Assembly: GCA_977017575.1 (NCBI GenBank)
Contig: CDRNVI010000063.1
Span: 310,001-374,000 of the forward strand
Direction: 5' to 3'
DNA length: 64,000 nucleotides
DNA from: Paramoeba atlantica
Lineage: Eukaryota > Discosea
In this document: positions 21,101 to 30,818 of the stretch, in pieces
Layout: each line of letters opens with the position of its first letter
How positions within the stretch are numbered: position 1 is the stretch's first letter
Notes under the pieces: model-generated
The model's database searches: none
What the model was told of the DNA's origin: nothing
What the model saw: the letters and a program-made list of their open reading frames with translations, nothing else
Translations under genes and position numbers: made by a program

Positions 21101-22009
21101 GGCATCATGTTGATCGCCATCTTCCCCTTTTGGAATTTCAGCAATCAAAGAACTAAATAATAAAGTCGTGATATCGACAGGCAGTACGATTGCCATACAA
21201 CAAATCGCGAGAGTAGAAACCTCAGAATTCCATCGAAAAAACTGATGAGTTAAAATTTTACAAGCTTCACTTACTCCTATTGCAGCAATCGTTTCGAGCG
21301 CGCCTTGCTCAGTAAACAAGTGAATTCTGAAGTTAATCGTTTCCGGATCATGCATCCAGTGTGATGGTAATTGAGCCATGTGTGACTCCGATATACAAGT
21401 ATGATGTTCGGATAAGACTCGACAGTTAGAGTCACCTTCCGCTAGGCGAACAATGCATGTATTCTTGCTGTGAATTTTCTCTCCTGATAAGCTTTTGTTG
21501 AGCGAGTCCATTCTATTGAACATTCGCATAATTATTTGTGTCTTCTTGCGAAGCTCATGTATGAGAGATCGAATCCAAATCTTGGGGAAGTGTGTGTCTT
21601 TTTGTAAAAGGTGAAAAATAAGTGGAGAATTGGCCTTTTGATCAATGAAAAGATCATTTTCTTGTCCTTCAGGATCTGGAATTATATCATCTTTCGAAGC
21701 CGCATTATAGACTTTGAAAATCCAAGTCGTTAGCTTTACAACAGAATTTGCCGCCGTCAAACAAATTGAAGCTTTCCGATGAGGAGGTTCTTGCCTATAC
21801 TCATCGCACGAAACTTTCTTCCACACTTTCGCCACGCATGAATTATTCCTGTCGGCATGAAGTTCCAAAACATGTATCTGACCTTCCCAGTACGCTCGAG
21901 TAAAGCTATATAACGGAACAGGACCAGGAAACTCAATAGATATTCGCTTAGATGAGCGAAAGTAAACAGGGCCTGGACGCAATACAGGTGCGAAATAAAG
22001 AAATCGCAT
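18170..22009 (-). CDS. Large protein with DnaQ/RNase T-like DEDDh 3'-5' exonuclease domain
   Basis: 1279 residues. An exonuclease domain lies at about residues 697-870: ITYDIESTGL (first Asp and Glu), IHGLSNEDV, AHNSRKLDERIL (Asp) and HRALSDATALW (His and final Asp). These are all four acidic residues plus the general-base His of the DEDDh class, so it looks catalytically intact. The IHGLS motif is like bacterial polymerase III epsilon and related proofreaders. About 690 residues before and 400 after show no domain I recognise. It could act in DNA repair/replication or RNA processing. The N-terminal start (MRFLYFAPVLRP) is hydrophobic and basic, so an organelle target is possible. Flanking genes do not narrow the role. 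Confidence 0.85.
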   Translation of the reverse strand: MRFLYFAPVLRPGPVYFRSSKRISIEFPGPVPLYSFTRAYWEGQIHVLELHADRNNSCVAKVWKKVSCDEYRQEPPHRKASICLTAANSVVKLTTWIFKVYNAASKDDIIPDPEGQENDLFIDQKANSPLIFHLLQKDTHFPKIWIRSLIHELRKKTQIIMRMFNRMDSLNKSLSGEKIHSKNTCIVRLAEGDSNCRVLSEHHTCISESHMAQLPSHWMHDPETINFRIHLFTEQGALETIAAIGVSEACKILTHQFFRWNSEVSTLAICCMAIVLPVDITTLLFSSLIAEIPKGEDGDQHDAAHHRIVPLQFSSASKSPLDLSSVMTKIQRIHERTKNYLLGASVSFRELELMQYGGIGRVPHIYASNKVDHLVYRKGCLRLPTNMIDTLLLPHLFLSLTTNGEIEFIGRSGKHLLRINKLKSGEEDSKDCSDEVQINEIISATRVIVVRDLRKMLSSCSALLHSTPFIAFLSRGGYFWCSTMADKLSQINMRCFTDMQLQYRQEEKNDDIVSHLTPWNCDMQHQYLQDFAVFLSTKSQNELNAFSLLQFHSEYSLALQDRRSFSQKIGNFGQTLSEIGSELQLFRNLLRTYIPSSVPLEMHQQWRWDDMKHLEALYFGGTIQFGEAGQESADPFDAGHSPYVYAVTELAYTAQVVPSLPLSILASYSELRGVSRDTKTAQSSRISSFIAKRGLLNRYRIITYDIESTGLNIQRDRIVEFAMYDALNRRSFSTLINPETRIPPKVIAIHGLSNEDVGHAPTWRDAAPRILEFLTPDRSTKEEVLLIAHNSRKLDERILLRQLQEEKLTLPSGVHFVDSIPLLRFSRDKSPETGLSSFRLSNMLQELAISIEGDLHRALSDATALWEIFIRLSMSSTVTPTNRLRSDPLVSGGSGERNAVDKTVDSKTASDTTVEGSQEKQLDVTILHTSEGLPTALGERMPKESCKSSEADEHERVLQWIGRSLEYPAYFCFSRTAILQNEVETGVKAIVNLPGEISPEHRIVLSGRTNSEITEKFGTIAISEFYNRWIACKHNQLFTMEPDLLKELCTTYNCSSAELVEQVQRLSPALKTLRLIQSAHDAVGEKNTKGVHTDGNAEVSLDFEITNYVPYDLQTYAAEYIPEQWVAQWRKLFTSLPGHQLVTLTTPVSASEVFKSLNYDWRELDKVFNNAIDDTMIYSETRKQGRCLLNLCVCLVWRNLYTNLKKDESTSHQSDLPHASATMESQSCGTDKMPCLHHVTSKEMAWNVPFSSVKEFTDGVLPRSVGGILPHDSYEVHLD

Positions 22010-23244
22010 TGCTCGTAAAAAGTGTTTGTTCGCAGCAGAATCAAGAGCGCAATAAATTACCTGGCATGTTATAAGTTTTGTTAGAAGTTATAAGCTCGTA
22101 ATGCAGGGTTTACAGTAAGTATATGGAATCATGATACGAGTTTTATTTGTTTCAAAGACATCCTCCTTCCCATAAGAAACGTATGATTTAATAAACGATG
22201 ATTTATCATGTAATTTCACTGAACTTGGTATGAAGAAAGAAGAGCTGCAGATATCAACTGGAATAGAATAGAAGGACATCAAATTTACAAAGTTCATATT
22301 TCGAATACGAACTAAAAAATTTAACAACAAATTCGACGTGCTTTCACAAAGAACTCCTTTGCTTCCTCAAGAACATACTAAAAAACTATAAATATAGAAA
22401 ATGTGTTTTTGTCGAGAGCACTCAAAGCAGAAAACAGATACGTTGAAACTCATTCCTTTCCAATAATACTCCAGTATTACTGGAGTATTCAGAAGGATTT
22501 AGCATACATAACCTATTTTCAGATGTCAATGTGAAAGTTATCATTGTGATAGTAACTCAGCAGAATGATATAGAATGTCCTCATGTCAAAAGGAAAGAAA
22601 TGCACAGTACTTTAAACTTACTAAAACTAACTTTAAACTTATTGCATTCCGTAAAATAAATTTCAGTAGCAAATCTAATGAGAACTCATGGTCGATACGT
22701 ACGGATGAGAGAAAATTCATCATGCAGTAGTTAATATGAACAGGTTAGTATAAAATTAAATAAAAATTATACTCTCATGCAAGCCTCTAAAACAGAATTG
22801 ACGTGCCGACGTTTTATAATATGTATAATACGAACACAACAACCAAGATTTGTCATTTTTGTGAGTCAGTGTTTTAGGAAAGGAATAGTTAGTTGAACAG
22901 TAAACAACTCCAAAGCTCAAGTATACAAGTAGCCTTCAATATAAAGCCTTCGACAATATGAATATAAAGCCCTCAACATGAACTTAGTTATCTGAAATGC
23001 GCTATTATTTTCCAAACTTAAATATTCTTTATACACTTTAGACCCCCTTAATGTAAATTTTCAGATTACTTTCATTGGAGTTTTCATTGAAACGTGATCA
23101 ATAAAACGTCTTTGAGTCCTATATCGAGATCGAGAATACATGCATGACCTGCTACTCGGAACGCTATTCCATGTGTTCACATATATTGTACTACCAATGG
23201 ACATAACTCCCTAATGCACCGGATTAGGCTTGCGGTTCGCATAT
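22010..23244. other. 1.2-kb A/T-rich intergenic region
   Basis: Between the UBC13 stop and the exonuclease gene start. It contains a perfect hairpin AATACTCCAGTA/TACTGGAGTATT at about 22466-22490 and short CTTTAAACTTA repeats near 22610-22640. No ORF with coding character or RNA gene was seen. It is long compared with other spacers in this block. Confidence 0.5.
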
Positions 23245-23697
23245 CTAGAGTGACTTTTGAGCATGTCGCAATGTCCACTCCTTTGCCTTCTGTAACGCTT
23301 CCGCTGGATAATTTCTCCAATACGCCGCAACCTCTTGATCGAGGGGGTCGTCGGGGTTGGGAGCGCTCAAGAGAGCACGAATGCTCAGGAGTACCGTGCG
23401 TACCTGTAAAGCCGGACTCCATTTGTCTTTCACGATATCTAAGCAAATTCGGCCGAGACGGTCAATGTTGGGGTGGTAAATAGGAGTGAGGAAACGTACC
23501 TGGGGTGGAGACATCGGATACTCCGCAGGGAGAAACAGTTCCATACGAAAGTTGCCGTCCTCATACGGGGAGTCAGGGGGTCCTGTCATAATAACGGAAA
23601 AGTGGCGTGCGTTCTGTGCCGAGGGAGAGGCAAGTACGCCGGGTGGGGGATCCGACTGGAGCTCTAGAGTTTCTTTCAGTATACGCGTTGAGAGCAT
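23245..23697 (-). CDS. UBC13: Ubiquitin-conjugating enzyme E2, UBC13/UBE2N type
   Basis: 150 residues, the normal UBE2N length. The catalytic site reads [18 protein letters not shown], with [16 protein letters not shown] and [12 protein letters not shown] also diagnostic of Ubc13. With a UEV partner it builds Lys63-linked ubiquitin chains in DNA-damage tolerance and signalling. The frame is open upstream to 23736, adding a hydrophobic [14 protein letters not shown] chose the ATG at 23697 because conserved E2 sequence ([10 protein letters not shown]) begins three residues after it, and a pyrimidine run TTTCTTCTC sits directly before it. The upstream ATG would add a membrane-like leader not known for this enzyme. 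Confidence 0.93.
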   Translation of the reverse strand: MLSTRILKETLELQSDPPPGVLASPSAQNARHFSVIMTGPPDSPYEDGNFRMELFLPAEYPMSPPQVRFLTPIYHPNIDRLGRICLDIVKDKWSPALQVRTVLLSIRALLSAPNPDDPLDQEVAAYWRNYPAEALQKAKEWTLRHAQKSL

Positions 23698-23929
23698 GAG
23701 AAGAAATGCGAGTATAAAAACGATGAAGTAATACACAAATACAAGTATGACAGTCTCGTACGTAAATTACTGAGTTTATGTCTCATTATACATAGCAGCA
23801 TGTCTCATCATAAGCAGTTTATTGTCTCATTACAATCACACAAAAAGTGCTCTTCATAATGACATAAAACTGTATACACAACTGGGTAACTGGGTGTAGT
23901 TACCATGCGGGCAATATTTCAGAGAAGAG

Positions 23930-25324
23930 TTATTTTCCTTTGCGTTCTTTTTTTGCACGCTTCTCTTCTTTTCGCTTTTGTCGAATTTCCGCTTCGGATA
24001 ATTCCTCCGTGACAACGGGGGCTTCTGCGGCTGCATATTCTGAGCGAATCTCTTCCCACCGTTTGCGTATGTGTGTCATGGGGTCATACTGGGCGACCCA
24101 TTGAGAGATTGCCAGAGCTACTTGGTGTAAAACAGCATCCGCAGTAGTCGTAGAGGTGGGCGGTGCAGTAGCCCTATCTTCAGTAGTCCTCTCTTCTACA
24201 TTAACACCAGACGAGGAATCTTCTTCAGCGCTCTTCTTCCCCTCCTCTGTTGTCTCGTTTTCGGATTGAGTCAAACACTGAATCATCCTCTCATGCGTTA
24301 CGTTTTTTACTGTGACTACTTTTCTTACATTCAGCAACTTTTTATGCAGTGCCACGGCAGGCTTGTCCAGCGTAGGCTCCAGGCCTGGTACAATAAGCTG
24401 TACAGGATGCCGAATCAGTCCAATTTTTTCCGCACTCAAGTAGGTTTCTTCCAACCTCTGCTGCACCTCTCCCGTCCTTCTACACAACTCCGGAATCCTA
24501 TCCTCCTTTTCCAACACCCTCCCCTGTGCTGCCACCTCCTCTGCCTCCGCTGCATGCTCTCTAAACAGCCTCGCGACCCACTCCCGGCTCCTCTGCTCTC
24601 GTTGTCTCGGGAAGTGCCCCCCTTTCTCCCCATCCCCACCCACCCCTTCCCACTCGGCTGCATCCTGGGCGCCCCACAGCGCTCTCCACTCCCCCATGGA
24701 CACATTCGGGTTTTGACTCCACTCGACGATGTTCTTACGAATGCGATGATTGTGTTGCAACGCCGCTGTTGTGAGGCCACTGTCCACCAGGGTAACACTC
24801 CCTACCCGGGCCGGGGCACGCCATGTGAGATAACCCCCGAGCAGTGCCCCGGGGCCGTAGCCCAGGAGATGGGCCCAGTCCACACGGAGGGCGTCGAGCA
24901 GAGCCAACACGCAATCTGCGTTTTCAGATAACGCGAAATTTGAATTAAGAAAAAGGGAAACGACACCATCCCGGTGGGCGTAGGGGGGTTGGATTAGCGT
25001 AGAGGAGAGAGAGGTGCCGAAGAGAGGGGGGGAATTGGGGGGTGTGAGGGTAGAGAGCAGGATGAGAGGCCGGGAACCACAGCAGAGATGGCCGGCACGG
25101 TTACGTAGGGGGCTGAGACGCCATATTTCGGCGTTTTTAAGGAGAGGGGAGAAATGGGGTTGGTAGGGGATGCGGGTAGGCATGGGGTCGTCTACATGGT
25201 GGAGTGAAGTAAATTGATAAGAAACATGGTTTCTTGCTTTTATGAGAAATTGTAGATTTTGTAAGAATGGGGTAGAATAATGTTTAATGTTGAAATATTG
25301 GCCGGTAAAGCCGATTTCGACCAC
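23930..25324 (-). CDS. Alpha/beta-hydrolase-like protein lacking the usual catalytic serine
   Basis: Up to 464 residues. The stretch DCVLALLDALRVDWAHLLG followed by GYGPGALLGGYL, then RVGSVTLVDSG, has the order of an alpha/beta-hydrolase strand-nucleophile elbow-helix. The elbow reads G-Y-G-P-G instead of G-x-S-x-G, so Ser is absent. HPVQLIVPGLEPTLD and a late ERMIQ... region resemble the distal acid and His part, but the His context is weak. The C-terminus is a basic/acidic coiled tail (RQKRKEEKRAKKERKGK). It is probably a pseudo-enzyme or structural protein. A basic, Phe-rich N-terminus could be a mitochondrial presequence, but an internal ATG at about 25182 (MPTRIPYQP) is an alternative start. 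G+C is much higher in the middle than at the ends. Confidence 0.65.
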   Translation of the reverse strand: MVEIGFTGQYFNIKHYSTPFLQNLQFLIKARNHVSYQFTSLHHVDDPMPTRIPYQPHFSPLLKNAEIWRLSPLRNRAGHLCCGSRPLILLSTLTPPNSPPLFGTSLSSTLIQPPYAHRDGVVSLFLNSNFALSENADCVLALLDALRVDWAHLLGYGPGALLGGYLTWRAPARVGSVTLVDSGLTTAALQHNHRIRKNIVEWSQNPNVSMGEWRALWGAQDAAEWEGVGGDGEKGGHFPRQREQRSREWVARLFREHAAEAEEVAAQGRVLEKEDRIPELCRRTGEVQQRLEETYLSAEKIGLIRHPVQLIVPGLEPTLDKPAVALHKKLLNVRKVVTVKNVTHERMIQCLTQSENETTEEGKKSAEEDSSSGVNVEERTTEDRATAPPTSTTTADAVLHQVALAISQWVAQYDPMTHIRKRWEEIRSEYAAAEAPVVTEELSEAEIRQKRKEEKRAKKERKGK

Positions 25325-25488
25325 TTAGAAATTGTTTTTAGGGCAATAAAATCATCAAAACTCGACAAGTAAAAATATCAAGCGCACTTTGTTGAACCAT
25401 ATAAATTGGATTTTATCTTGACCTTTGATATCGATTAGTCCATATTATGGAATCCCACCACCAAACGCCCCCCACTGTGTGTCACCTT

Positions 25489-27090
25489 TTAATAATCTGA
25501 TCGTTGACGGGGAGTGGCACGCATGACAGTGTCTACCCGCAGCAACACTTCGGCCGCCTCGGCCGCGAGACGCAACACACTGTCCTTCACTTTGTAGCAC
25601 TCCAAGATACCTGATTCCATCACGTCCGCAATGTCGCCTGTTTGGATGTCCAGTCCCATGTTGTGTCGACCCTCTGTGTGGGCGGCGCGAAGTTTCGTTA
25701 TGAGTTCCGTACTATCCAGACCCGCATTCTCCGCAATAATCATCGGTAGCATTCGCAGCGCCTCCGCAAAAGCATCCATTGCGAGTGCTTTCTTCCCTGG
25801 AGTTCGCCGTGCCTCGCTCTCCACCGCTGTTGACATGAGCATCTCACTGGCCCCGGCGCCCAAGACAGTTTTCGTGCTTTGTACGGTTTGACACAGCACA
25901 CACAGCGCATCATGAATAGAGCGCTCAGCTTCATCCAAAATATGCTGTGAGGTGCCTCGCAAGACCACCGTGCATGCCTCCCCCGCACGTAGCCCACTGA
26001 ATCGGATTACCGTGTCCTCCCCAATCATAACCTCATCAATCCGCTTGGCAAAGCCGTACGTTACCCCCTCGGTGTTATCAAAGGTGGAGCACACGTCCGC
26101 GCCCAGAGCCTTGGCGAGTCGCTCCACGCCCTCAAAGTCCGCGTGCTCGATCGCCATCACCCCTGCCTGGGCGAAAAGCTCCTCGGGGTAGTTGTAAATC
26201 AGCTGACGGTTAATAAAGCAATGAATGCCGTGCGCTAGAATCTTATCTACCTTGTTCTTCATTTTCTGCTTCTCTGCTTTTTCGATTTCCGCCAAGGCAC
26301 TGACGCTCTCCACCTGTACCTTAGCCCCGAAAACCTTAATCTTGTCCGCATCCATTGAGGTGTTAGCGACCATAATTTTTGCCTCCTCCAGCACCCGGGG
26401 TTGTCCCATCCCCACTTTCTTCTCCAGCAGGAACCCAGGCTCGAGATAGGAATCCGTCAGCGTGCCCCCGAGGGATTTGATCACATTAATCATCTCTAAG
26501 TTGTTCGACCCTTTCAGTCGCAGCACCGCGTCCACACAGAGCTGGGCGAAATGCTCCTTGGCGAGTGACACCACTTTGGAGCTGAGTGTCGTGCGGGCAA
26601 TGCGGAGTAAATCCTCACGAAATTTTTCCTCATTTCCTGCGTTATCCTTTGCGGCACTCTTCAGCGCGTCCCCTGCCACGGAGGCGGCGATGCGAAACCC
26701 CTCGATTACGGTCTGGGGGTGGATGGACTGTTCAAGGAGGAGACGCTCGGCGCGTCGTAGCAGCTCCCCGGCAAGTACCGTGACGCTCGTGGTGCCATCC
26801 CCGACCTCCTCGTCCTGGGCTTTTGAGGTGTCGATTAAAAGCTTCGCTGCGGGGTTGTCGATATGAAGCGAGCGAAGAATGGTGGCCCCGTCGTTGGTGA
26901 CACGCACGCCTGCGGCCCGGTCGGTGCTTTGGAGAATCTTATCCATCCCTTTAGGCCCGAGTGTGGATTTCACGACCTCCGCTACGCTGATGGCACCCAT
27001 GATGTTGGAGAGTTTCGCGTGCTCGCCTTTTTCTTCGGTGGCCCCGAGACGGAGGACGTCGTTGGGGGATTGGACAAAGCCGGGTTGCAT
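25489..27090 (-). CDS. CCT2: T-complex chaperonin CCT subunit 2 (beta)
   Basis: 533 residues, the standard length. [20 protein letters not shown] and [11 protein letters not shown] are the ATP-binding and hydrolysis motifs of group II chaperonins. [33 protein letters not shown] and [21 protein letters not shown] match CCT2 rather than other subunits. The N-terminal [13 protein letters not shown] recalls kinetoplastid CCT2. It forms part of the cytosolic TRiC ring that folds tubulin and actin. The ATG at 27090 is directly preceded by a pyrimidine tract (TCACCCCCTTTTTTCC). All expected motifs are intact. Confidence 0.96.
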   Translation of the reverse strand: MQPGFVQSPNDVLRLGATEEKGEHAKLSNIMGAISVAEVVKSTLGPKGMDKILQSTDRAAGVRVTNDGATILRSLHIDNPAAKLLIDTSKAQDEEVGDGTTSVTVLAGELLRRAERLLLEQSIHPQTVIEGFRIAASVAGDALKSAAKDNAGNEEKFREDLLRIARTTLSSKVVSLAKEHFAQLCVDAVLRLKGSNNLEMINVIKSLGGTLTDSYLEPGFLLEKKVGMGQPRVLEEAKIMVANTSMDADKIKVFGAKVQVESVSALAEIEKAEKQKMKNKVDKILAHGIHCFINRQLIYNYPEELFAQAGVMAIEHADFEGVERLAKALGADVCSTFDNTEGVTYGFAKRIDEVMIGEDTVIRFSGLRAGEACTVVLRGTSQHILDEAERSIHDALCVLCQTVQSTKTVLGAGASEMLMSTAVESEARRTPGKKALAMDAFAEALRMLPMIIAENAGLDSTELITKLRAAHTEGRHNMGLDIQTGDIADVMESGILECYKVKDSVLRLAAEAAEVLLRVDTVMRATPRQRSDY

Positions 27091-27360
27091 GGAAAAAAGG
27101 GGGTGAGGTGAAGATAAAATTATCGGATGTAAAATTGGCTAATGTGTAAACGGATTAATGAAAGTAAGCGGGTAGTAGTGTTGGGTAGAATGGCATAAGA
27201 ATGAACATAACAAAAATATTGAAAAAAACATAACAAATTGAAAAAACACAACAAAAATGAACATAACGTGTATCCTTTGTGTGCTCTTTAAACATTTTTC
27301 TAACTTAGGAGTTCTAAGAAAAAGTTCTTTTAAGGAAGAAATAAAAACACGTGGGGTATC
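27091..27360. promoter_or_regulatory. CCT2 leader region
   Basis: Reading on the minus strand, a mixed pyrimidine stretch (CTTACTTTCATTAATCCG) precedes TTAG about 60 bases before the CCT2 ATG, followed by a second C/T tract touching the ATG. In a trans-splicing organism this could be an acceptor. No spliced leader is seen, so this stays a suggestion. Confidence 0.25.
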
Positions 27361-29448
27361 TTAAACGTTATTTTCTCGAGCAACACGTGTCGAAGCTCGT
27401 TCATCCTGCGGTGTATAGTGCGTCGTGGAAGACACTTTGTGTCCTAGAGGTCGATCAGGATTCACATTTTCTGTCATTTTACTTGCCTTTAAGTCATCTG
27501 GGGTGGGTAATACGTCTTGAAATTTTACTGAGAGCCAATAAGGTGCAGAAGATTGAGAGGAGTTGCGCGAATACGTACTGGCCGCCGCTGAAGGACGATT
27601 TTCTCGTTTTCGCCTCTGCAGTATGTTATCTCGGACGCGCACGGCTTCCTCACGTCGAAGCGACTGAGAGAGTGCATGATAAAGTCTTTCAAGCGTTTCT
27701 AAATGGAATAAATGAAGAAGAGTGTCTCGCTCTCTCTTTGGGACACAATCATACACTGCCACAGTGAGACGAATCCAGCCGGACTTTAGAAGAAAGATCA
27801 AAATTTTGGCGGACGAGTGTATTTGACGACAAATGCCAATCTCGGCAAGCACATTCACGGCACGCTCACAGTCCGTCTCACTTCCAGAAGCCATGCACAA
27901 GGACAGAAGGCGAGCGACGAAGAGAGCACAATTATGTGATGAGTACTGCGTCGTATCCTCCGCTTTGCCAACATTAGACGTTGAGTTATCATCCGAGCTG
28001 TCTCTCACTTCTTGTGTAGGCCAACGGTTCCGCAAGGCCTGGAACCAAAGTTGCAAAATGCGTGTTGCGCTTAACCCCATGTGACTACTAAAGACGACTG
28101 AAAGATTCGTTAAACATTCAGCAAGCTTGGCTAGAACGCGGACTTCTCTTTCCGTATACGCCACCGAAGGCTCCTTCAAAATATACCTTCCGTACACGTG
28201 TGCCAATACTCTTACGTAGTCGGCTTCAGCAATGTACGGCTCCGGTGGTGAGAGATGGTTTCTCATATCTAACGCGATCCATAGACAGTGGGCCGGAAGT
28301 AACAATTCTCGGTCAAAAATGGCGCGCAGGATAAATTTCCAAGCGTCGCCTATTTTTCCAAGGACGTAGTACGCTTGCAAAACAATGCCATACATTTCAG
28401 TATTCCAGGCTTCAAAGGCATCATACGCATCGGTGGCATCGCAATGCATCTCATGTATCTCATAGGCGTGCATTACTATTTGTTCAGCAGTACTTTTATC
28501 TACCTTTCCGTCCACTAAACAAGTAAAGTCACTCTCCTTCAGGCCCCAACACGTCATGTAGGACAAGATAAACGAACTATGCATGCGCAAACCCGAATGG
28601 TGTTGTAACGCCCGCAGTGAGGTCACAAAATTCGTAGGCTCCCCGAGTACGAGCACATTGGCCGTTGCCACCGCATCCAACGTCCCCTCCCCCCCACCGT
28701 ACCCCATGGTGCGTAGAAACTGAACCCCGCAGCGGGTGAAATAGGGCCGCATCTCGTGCGCTTCCAGCGTCGTTTTGTACGGCTGCGCCCCCACCCACCC
28801 GAGCTGGTGCCGCACCCAGGGCGCGTCACACCCACTGAGCAGACACAGCGCGGCGGTGAGACCCCGAAGGCTACGGGTGTCACGCGCGGGGGTGTGCGGT
28901 GCGAGCCGCGGCTGCCACCGCAGCGCACTCACCAGGGAGAGGCGTAGGATGGATGGGGTGTTGAACGTGGTCCAGGGGAGGGCCATCCAGGGGTGGTGCC
29001 GTATGTTGCGGGCAATGCTGTGGGCTAAGGCATAGGGGGCGTGGTGACACCATACGTAGGTGAGTTCGTCGGGGGTAAAACCACCGACACAACGGGTGTG
29101 GCGGACGCGCTGGGGGGCGGTGGGGGTAGAGGGGGGGAAAGAACGAGAAAAGGCATGGACCGTTTTGTTTGTGGAGTTCTGTGTAAGATGTGAAGGGGAA
29201 TCATAAGCACGGAACCACTGTAGCACGTGGAGCGCAGAGTCGAAAGCACAACATGCGTGATGCAGAAAATACAGCCGAGCTCCTGAACAACGCGATTGGG
29301 AAAAAAGCATAGACGCCAATGTGCGGTCTTTGAGAACCGAATTTCGGATTTGGGAATAAGATCCTTTTCGTACGGACTTCTCGCCTAGGGGTCGCAAAGA
29401 TCGTAAATTGGGTCCTCTCAACTTAAACGGTACGCAAGGTGGTCTCAT
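27361..29448 (-). CDS. Hypothetical 695-residue protein, probable helical-repeat (PPR-like) organellar protein
   Basis: No catalytic motif is visible. The protein is mostly helical with many short units of the type NTEMYGIVLQAYYVLGKIGDAWKF, similar to pentatricopeptide-like repeats, and a basic, Ser/Arg-rich N-terminus (RPPCVPFKLRGPNLRSLRPL) that fits a mitochondrial presequence. Such proteins usually bind organellar RNA or ribosomes; this is inference from composition. The first half (28580-29160) is strikingly G+C-rich, the rest is not. Downstream 3' end is 270 bp from CCT2 on the same strand. Confidence 0.7.
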   Translation of the reverse strand: MRPPCVPFKLRGPNLRSLRPLGEKSVRKGSYSQIRNSVLKDRTLASMLFSQSRCSGARLYFLHHACCAFDSALHVLQWFRAYDSPSHLTQNSTNKTVHAFSRSFPPSTPTAPQRVRHTRCVGGFTPDELTYVWCHHAPYALAHSIARNIRHHPWMALPWTTFNTPSILRLSLVSALRWQPRLAPHTPARDTRSLRGLTAALCLLSGCDAPWVRHQLGWVGAQPYKTTLEAHEMRPYFTRCGVQFLRTMGYGGGEGTLDAVATANVLVLGEPTNFVTSLRALQHHSGLRMHSSFILSYMTCWGLKESDFTCLVDGKVDKSTAEQIVMHAYEIHEMHCDATDAYDAFEAWNTEMYGIVLQAYYVLGKIGDAWKFILRAIFDRELLLPAHCLWIALDMRNHLSPPEPYIAEADYVRVLAHVYGRYILKEPSVAYTEREVRVLAKLAECLTNLSVVFSSHMGLSATRILQLWFQALRNRWPTQEVRDSSDDNSTSNVGKAEDTTQYSSHNCALFVARLLSLCMASGSETDCERAVNVLAEIGICRQIHSSAKILIFLLKSGWIRLTVAVYDCVPKRERDTLLHLFHLETLERLYHALSQSLRREEAVRVRDNILQRRKRENRPSAAASTYSRNSSQSSAPYWLSVKFQDVLPTPDDLKASKMTENVNPDRPLGHKVSSTTHYTPQDERASTRVARENNV

Positions 29449-29699
29449 TTCTCAATAAAAAAGGTTCCGCTGAAATGTTAGTGGTATACTTCTGGAGAGG
29501 GCGCCGTCAAGAAAGACCTGCTAGTGCGAAGCAGTACAAATGTGTATAGGGTCATGGAAAAAGTAATGTGTAACAAAAAAATCCAAAGGTTAGAACGTAC
29601 AATTCTAGTCTAATTACAAAATTCCAGTGGGTAATCAAATATTTCTTCTGAAAAGATATACGGTAACATCCAAGTTTTTTGAAAAGGACTTTCTATATT

Positions 29700-30016
29700 C
29701 TGTGACCCCCCCCTTTATACTTCGCCCATTTTGAGCAGTAACAAAGTATAAAGGGGGGGGTCTGAATTTTTTCCCCGCTGTATAAAGAAAGCCGCGCCGC
29801 GAAGCGGCGCGGCTCATCCAGTTTTCCTGTCTTTCCTTTCATATCACCTTCCATTTCTAGAAGGGAAGACTTAGAACGTTCTTGTATTTATTTGTAAAAA
29901 AAGATGAAAAACTACGAAAATTAAAAAAAATCGTCCCCCCTTCGGGGGGGGGGGCACACAAAAAACAAAGTATAAAGGGGAGGTCTGACCAGCGAAGTAT
30001 AAAGGGGGAGTCACAG
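29700..30016. mobile_element. C-tract/foldback TIR element, 317 bp (family CTGTGAC)
   Basis: Left end CTGTGACCCCCCCCTTTATA and right end TATAAAGGGGGAGTCACAG are inverted repeats. Just inside the left end the sequence folds back again (TTTATACTTCGCC ... AAAGTATAAAGGGGGG). The centre carries GCCGCGCCGCGAAGCGGCGCGGC, a perfect hairpin. TA follows the right end. The same family recurs at 49900-50097 and, with transposase remains, at 34941-35951. No ORF. Confidence 0.8.
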
Positions 30017-30543
30017 TATGTTAATGTTGAATCACTGCCGCAGGCTTACAGTAATTTACTGTGCCCCAACTTGTGTGCCGCGAGTTTTGGCCATACGGCA
30101 CTATAAGTGGGGGGTACTCGAATTTCCAAAAAAAAAAAGAATGTCAGCAAAAATGTTTAAATTTTAGAAATAAAAGTAAGCGGTAAAGCGTAGTTTCTGA
30201 GACAATTAATAAAACATTTGAGGCTAGTGAGTATACTACTCGCAAATCTAAGGAGGAACTCCTTATCCTCCCAACTGTGTGAATCAAATTCGTTTGAATT
30301 CAGACTGTGTGAATTTAAACCGTGTTAACCGCGTAAAATTACTAATTTTTTCCTTGAACCTAATCTGTATTAAAAAATCGAATTTCCATTTCTCTTTAAC
30401 TTTTTTCTTCTCCAAAGTTGGACGCTTGAGAGAATACACGTGTATCTTACAGGATGATAACAAATAAAACAGCGTGCACATAAAAAGATCAACAAACGAA
30501 TCTTTTAGATTCGGTTATACCACCCGATGCACAAGGCACGACC
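30017..30543. other. Intergenic region after the C-tract element
   Basis: A/T-rich; contains a possible solo C-tract end at about 30100-30118 (CACTATAAGTGGGGGGTAC) and short repeats GTGTGAAT near 30278-30311. No gene seen. Confidence 0.4.
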
Positions 30544-30699
30544 ATGAGCGAAATACAGGAGCCAGGCATCGGAACCGTCGTGTTCCGGCTGCACGCGCAA
30601 CTCAAGTGCAAGGAACCGGTGAGCTACAAGATCTACCACAAAAGAAAGCCTGCGGGTACACCACCCGAGACCGCACCGAAACCGCACCGAATCTTCTAA
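30544..30699 (+). CDS. Possible short plus-strand protein, 51 residues
   Basis: ATG at 30544 (MSEIQEPGIGTVVFRLHAQL) to TAA at 30697. Basic, Pro-rich C-terminus (KPAGTPPETAPKP). Composition is coding-like but it is short, on the strand opposite all host genes, and unlike any family I know. Confidence 0.25.
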   Translation: MSEIQEPGIGTVVFRLHAQLKCKEPVSYKIYHKRKPAGTPPETAPKPHRIF

Positions 30700-30818
30700 A
30701 AAGCAAATGTTGCATCTTCGCTCCCCCTAATACACTGCACTTTCTGAAATTGTATACACTGCATCTTCTGAAAAGGAAACGGGGTAACTGCCTTGTACCT
30801 CCAAAAATGCAGTAGCAA

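Noticed and set aside
24266-24931. 221-residue plus-strand ORF within the hydrolase-like gene
   Set aside because: Leu/Pro/His-rich complement of a high-G+C coding strand; no motif, opposite to the gene array.
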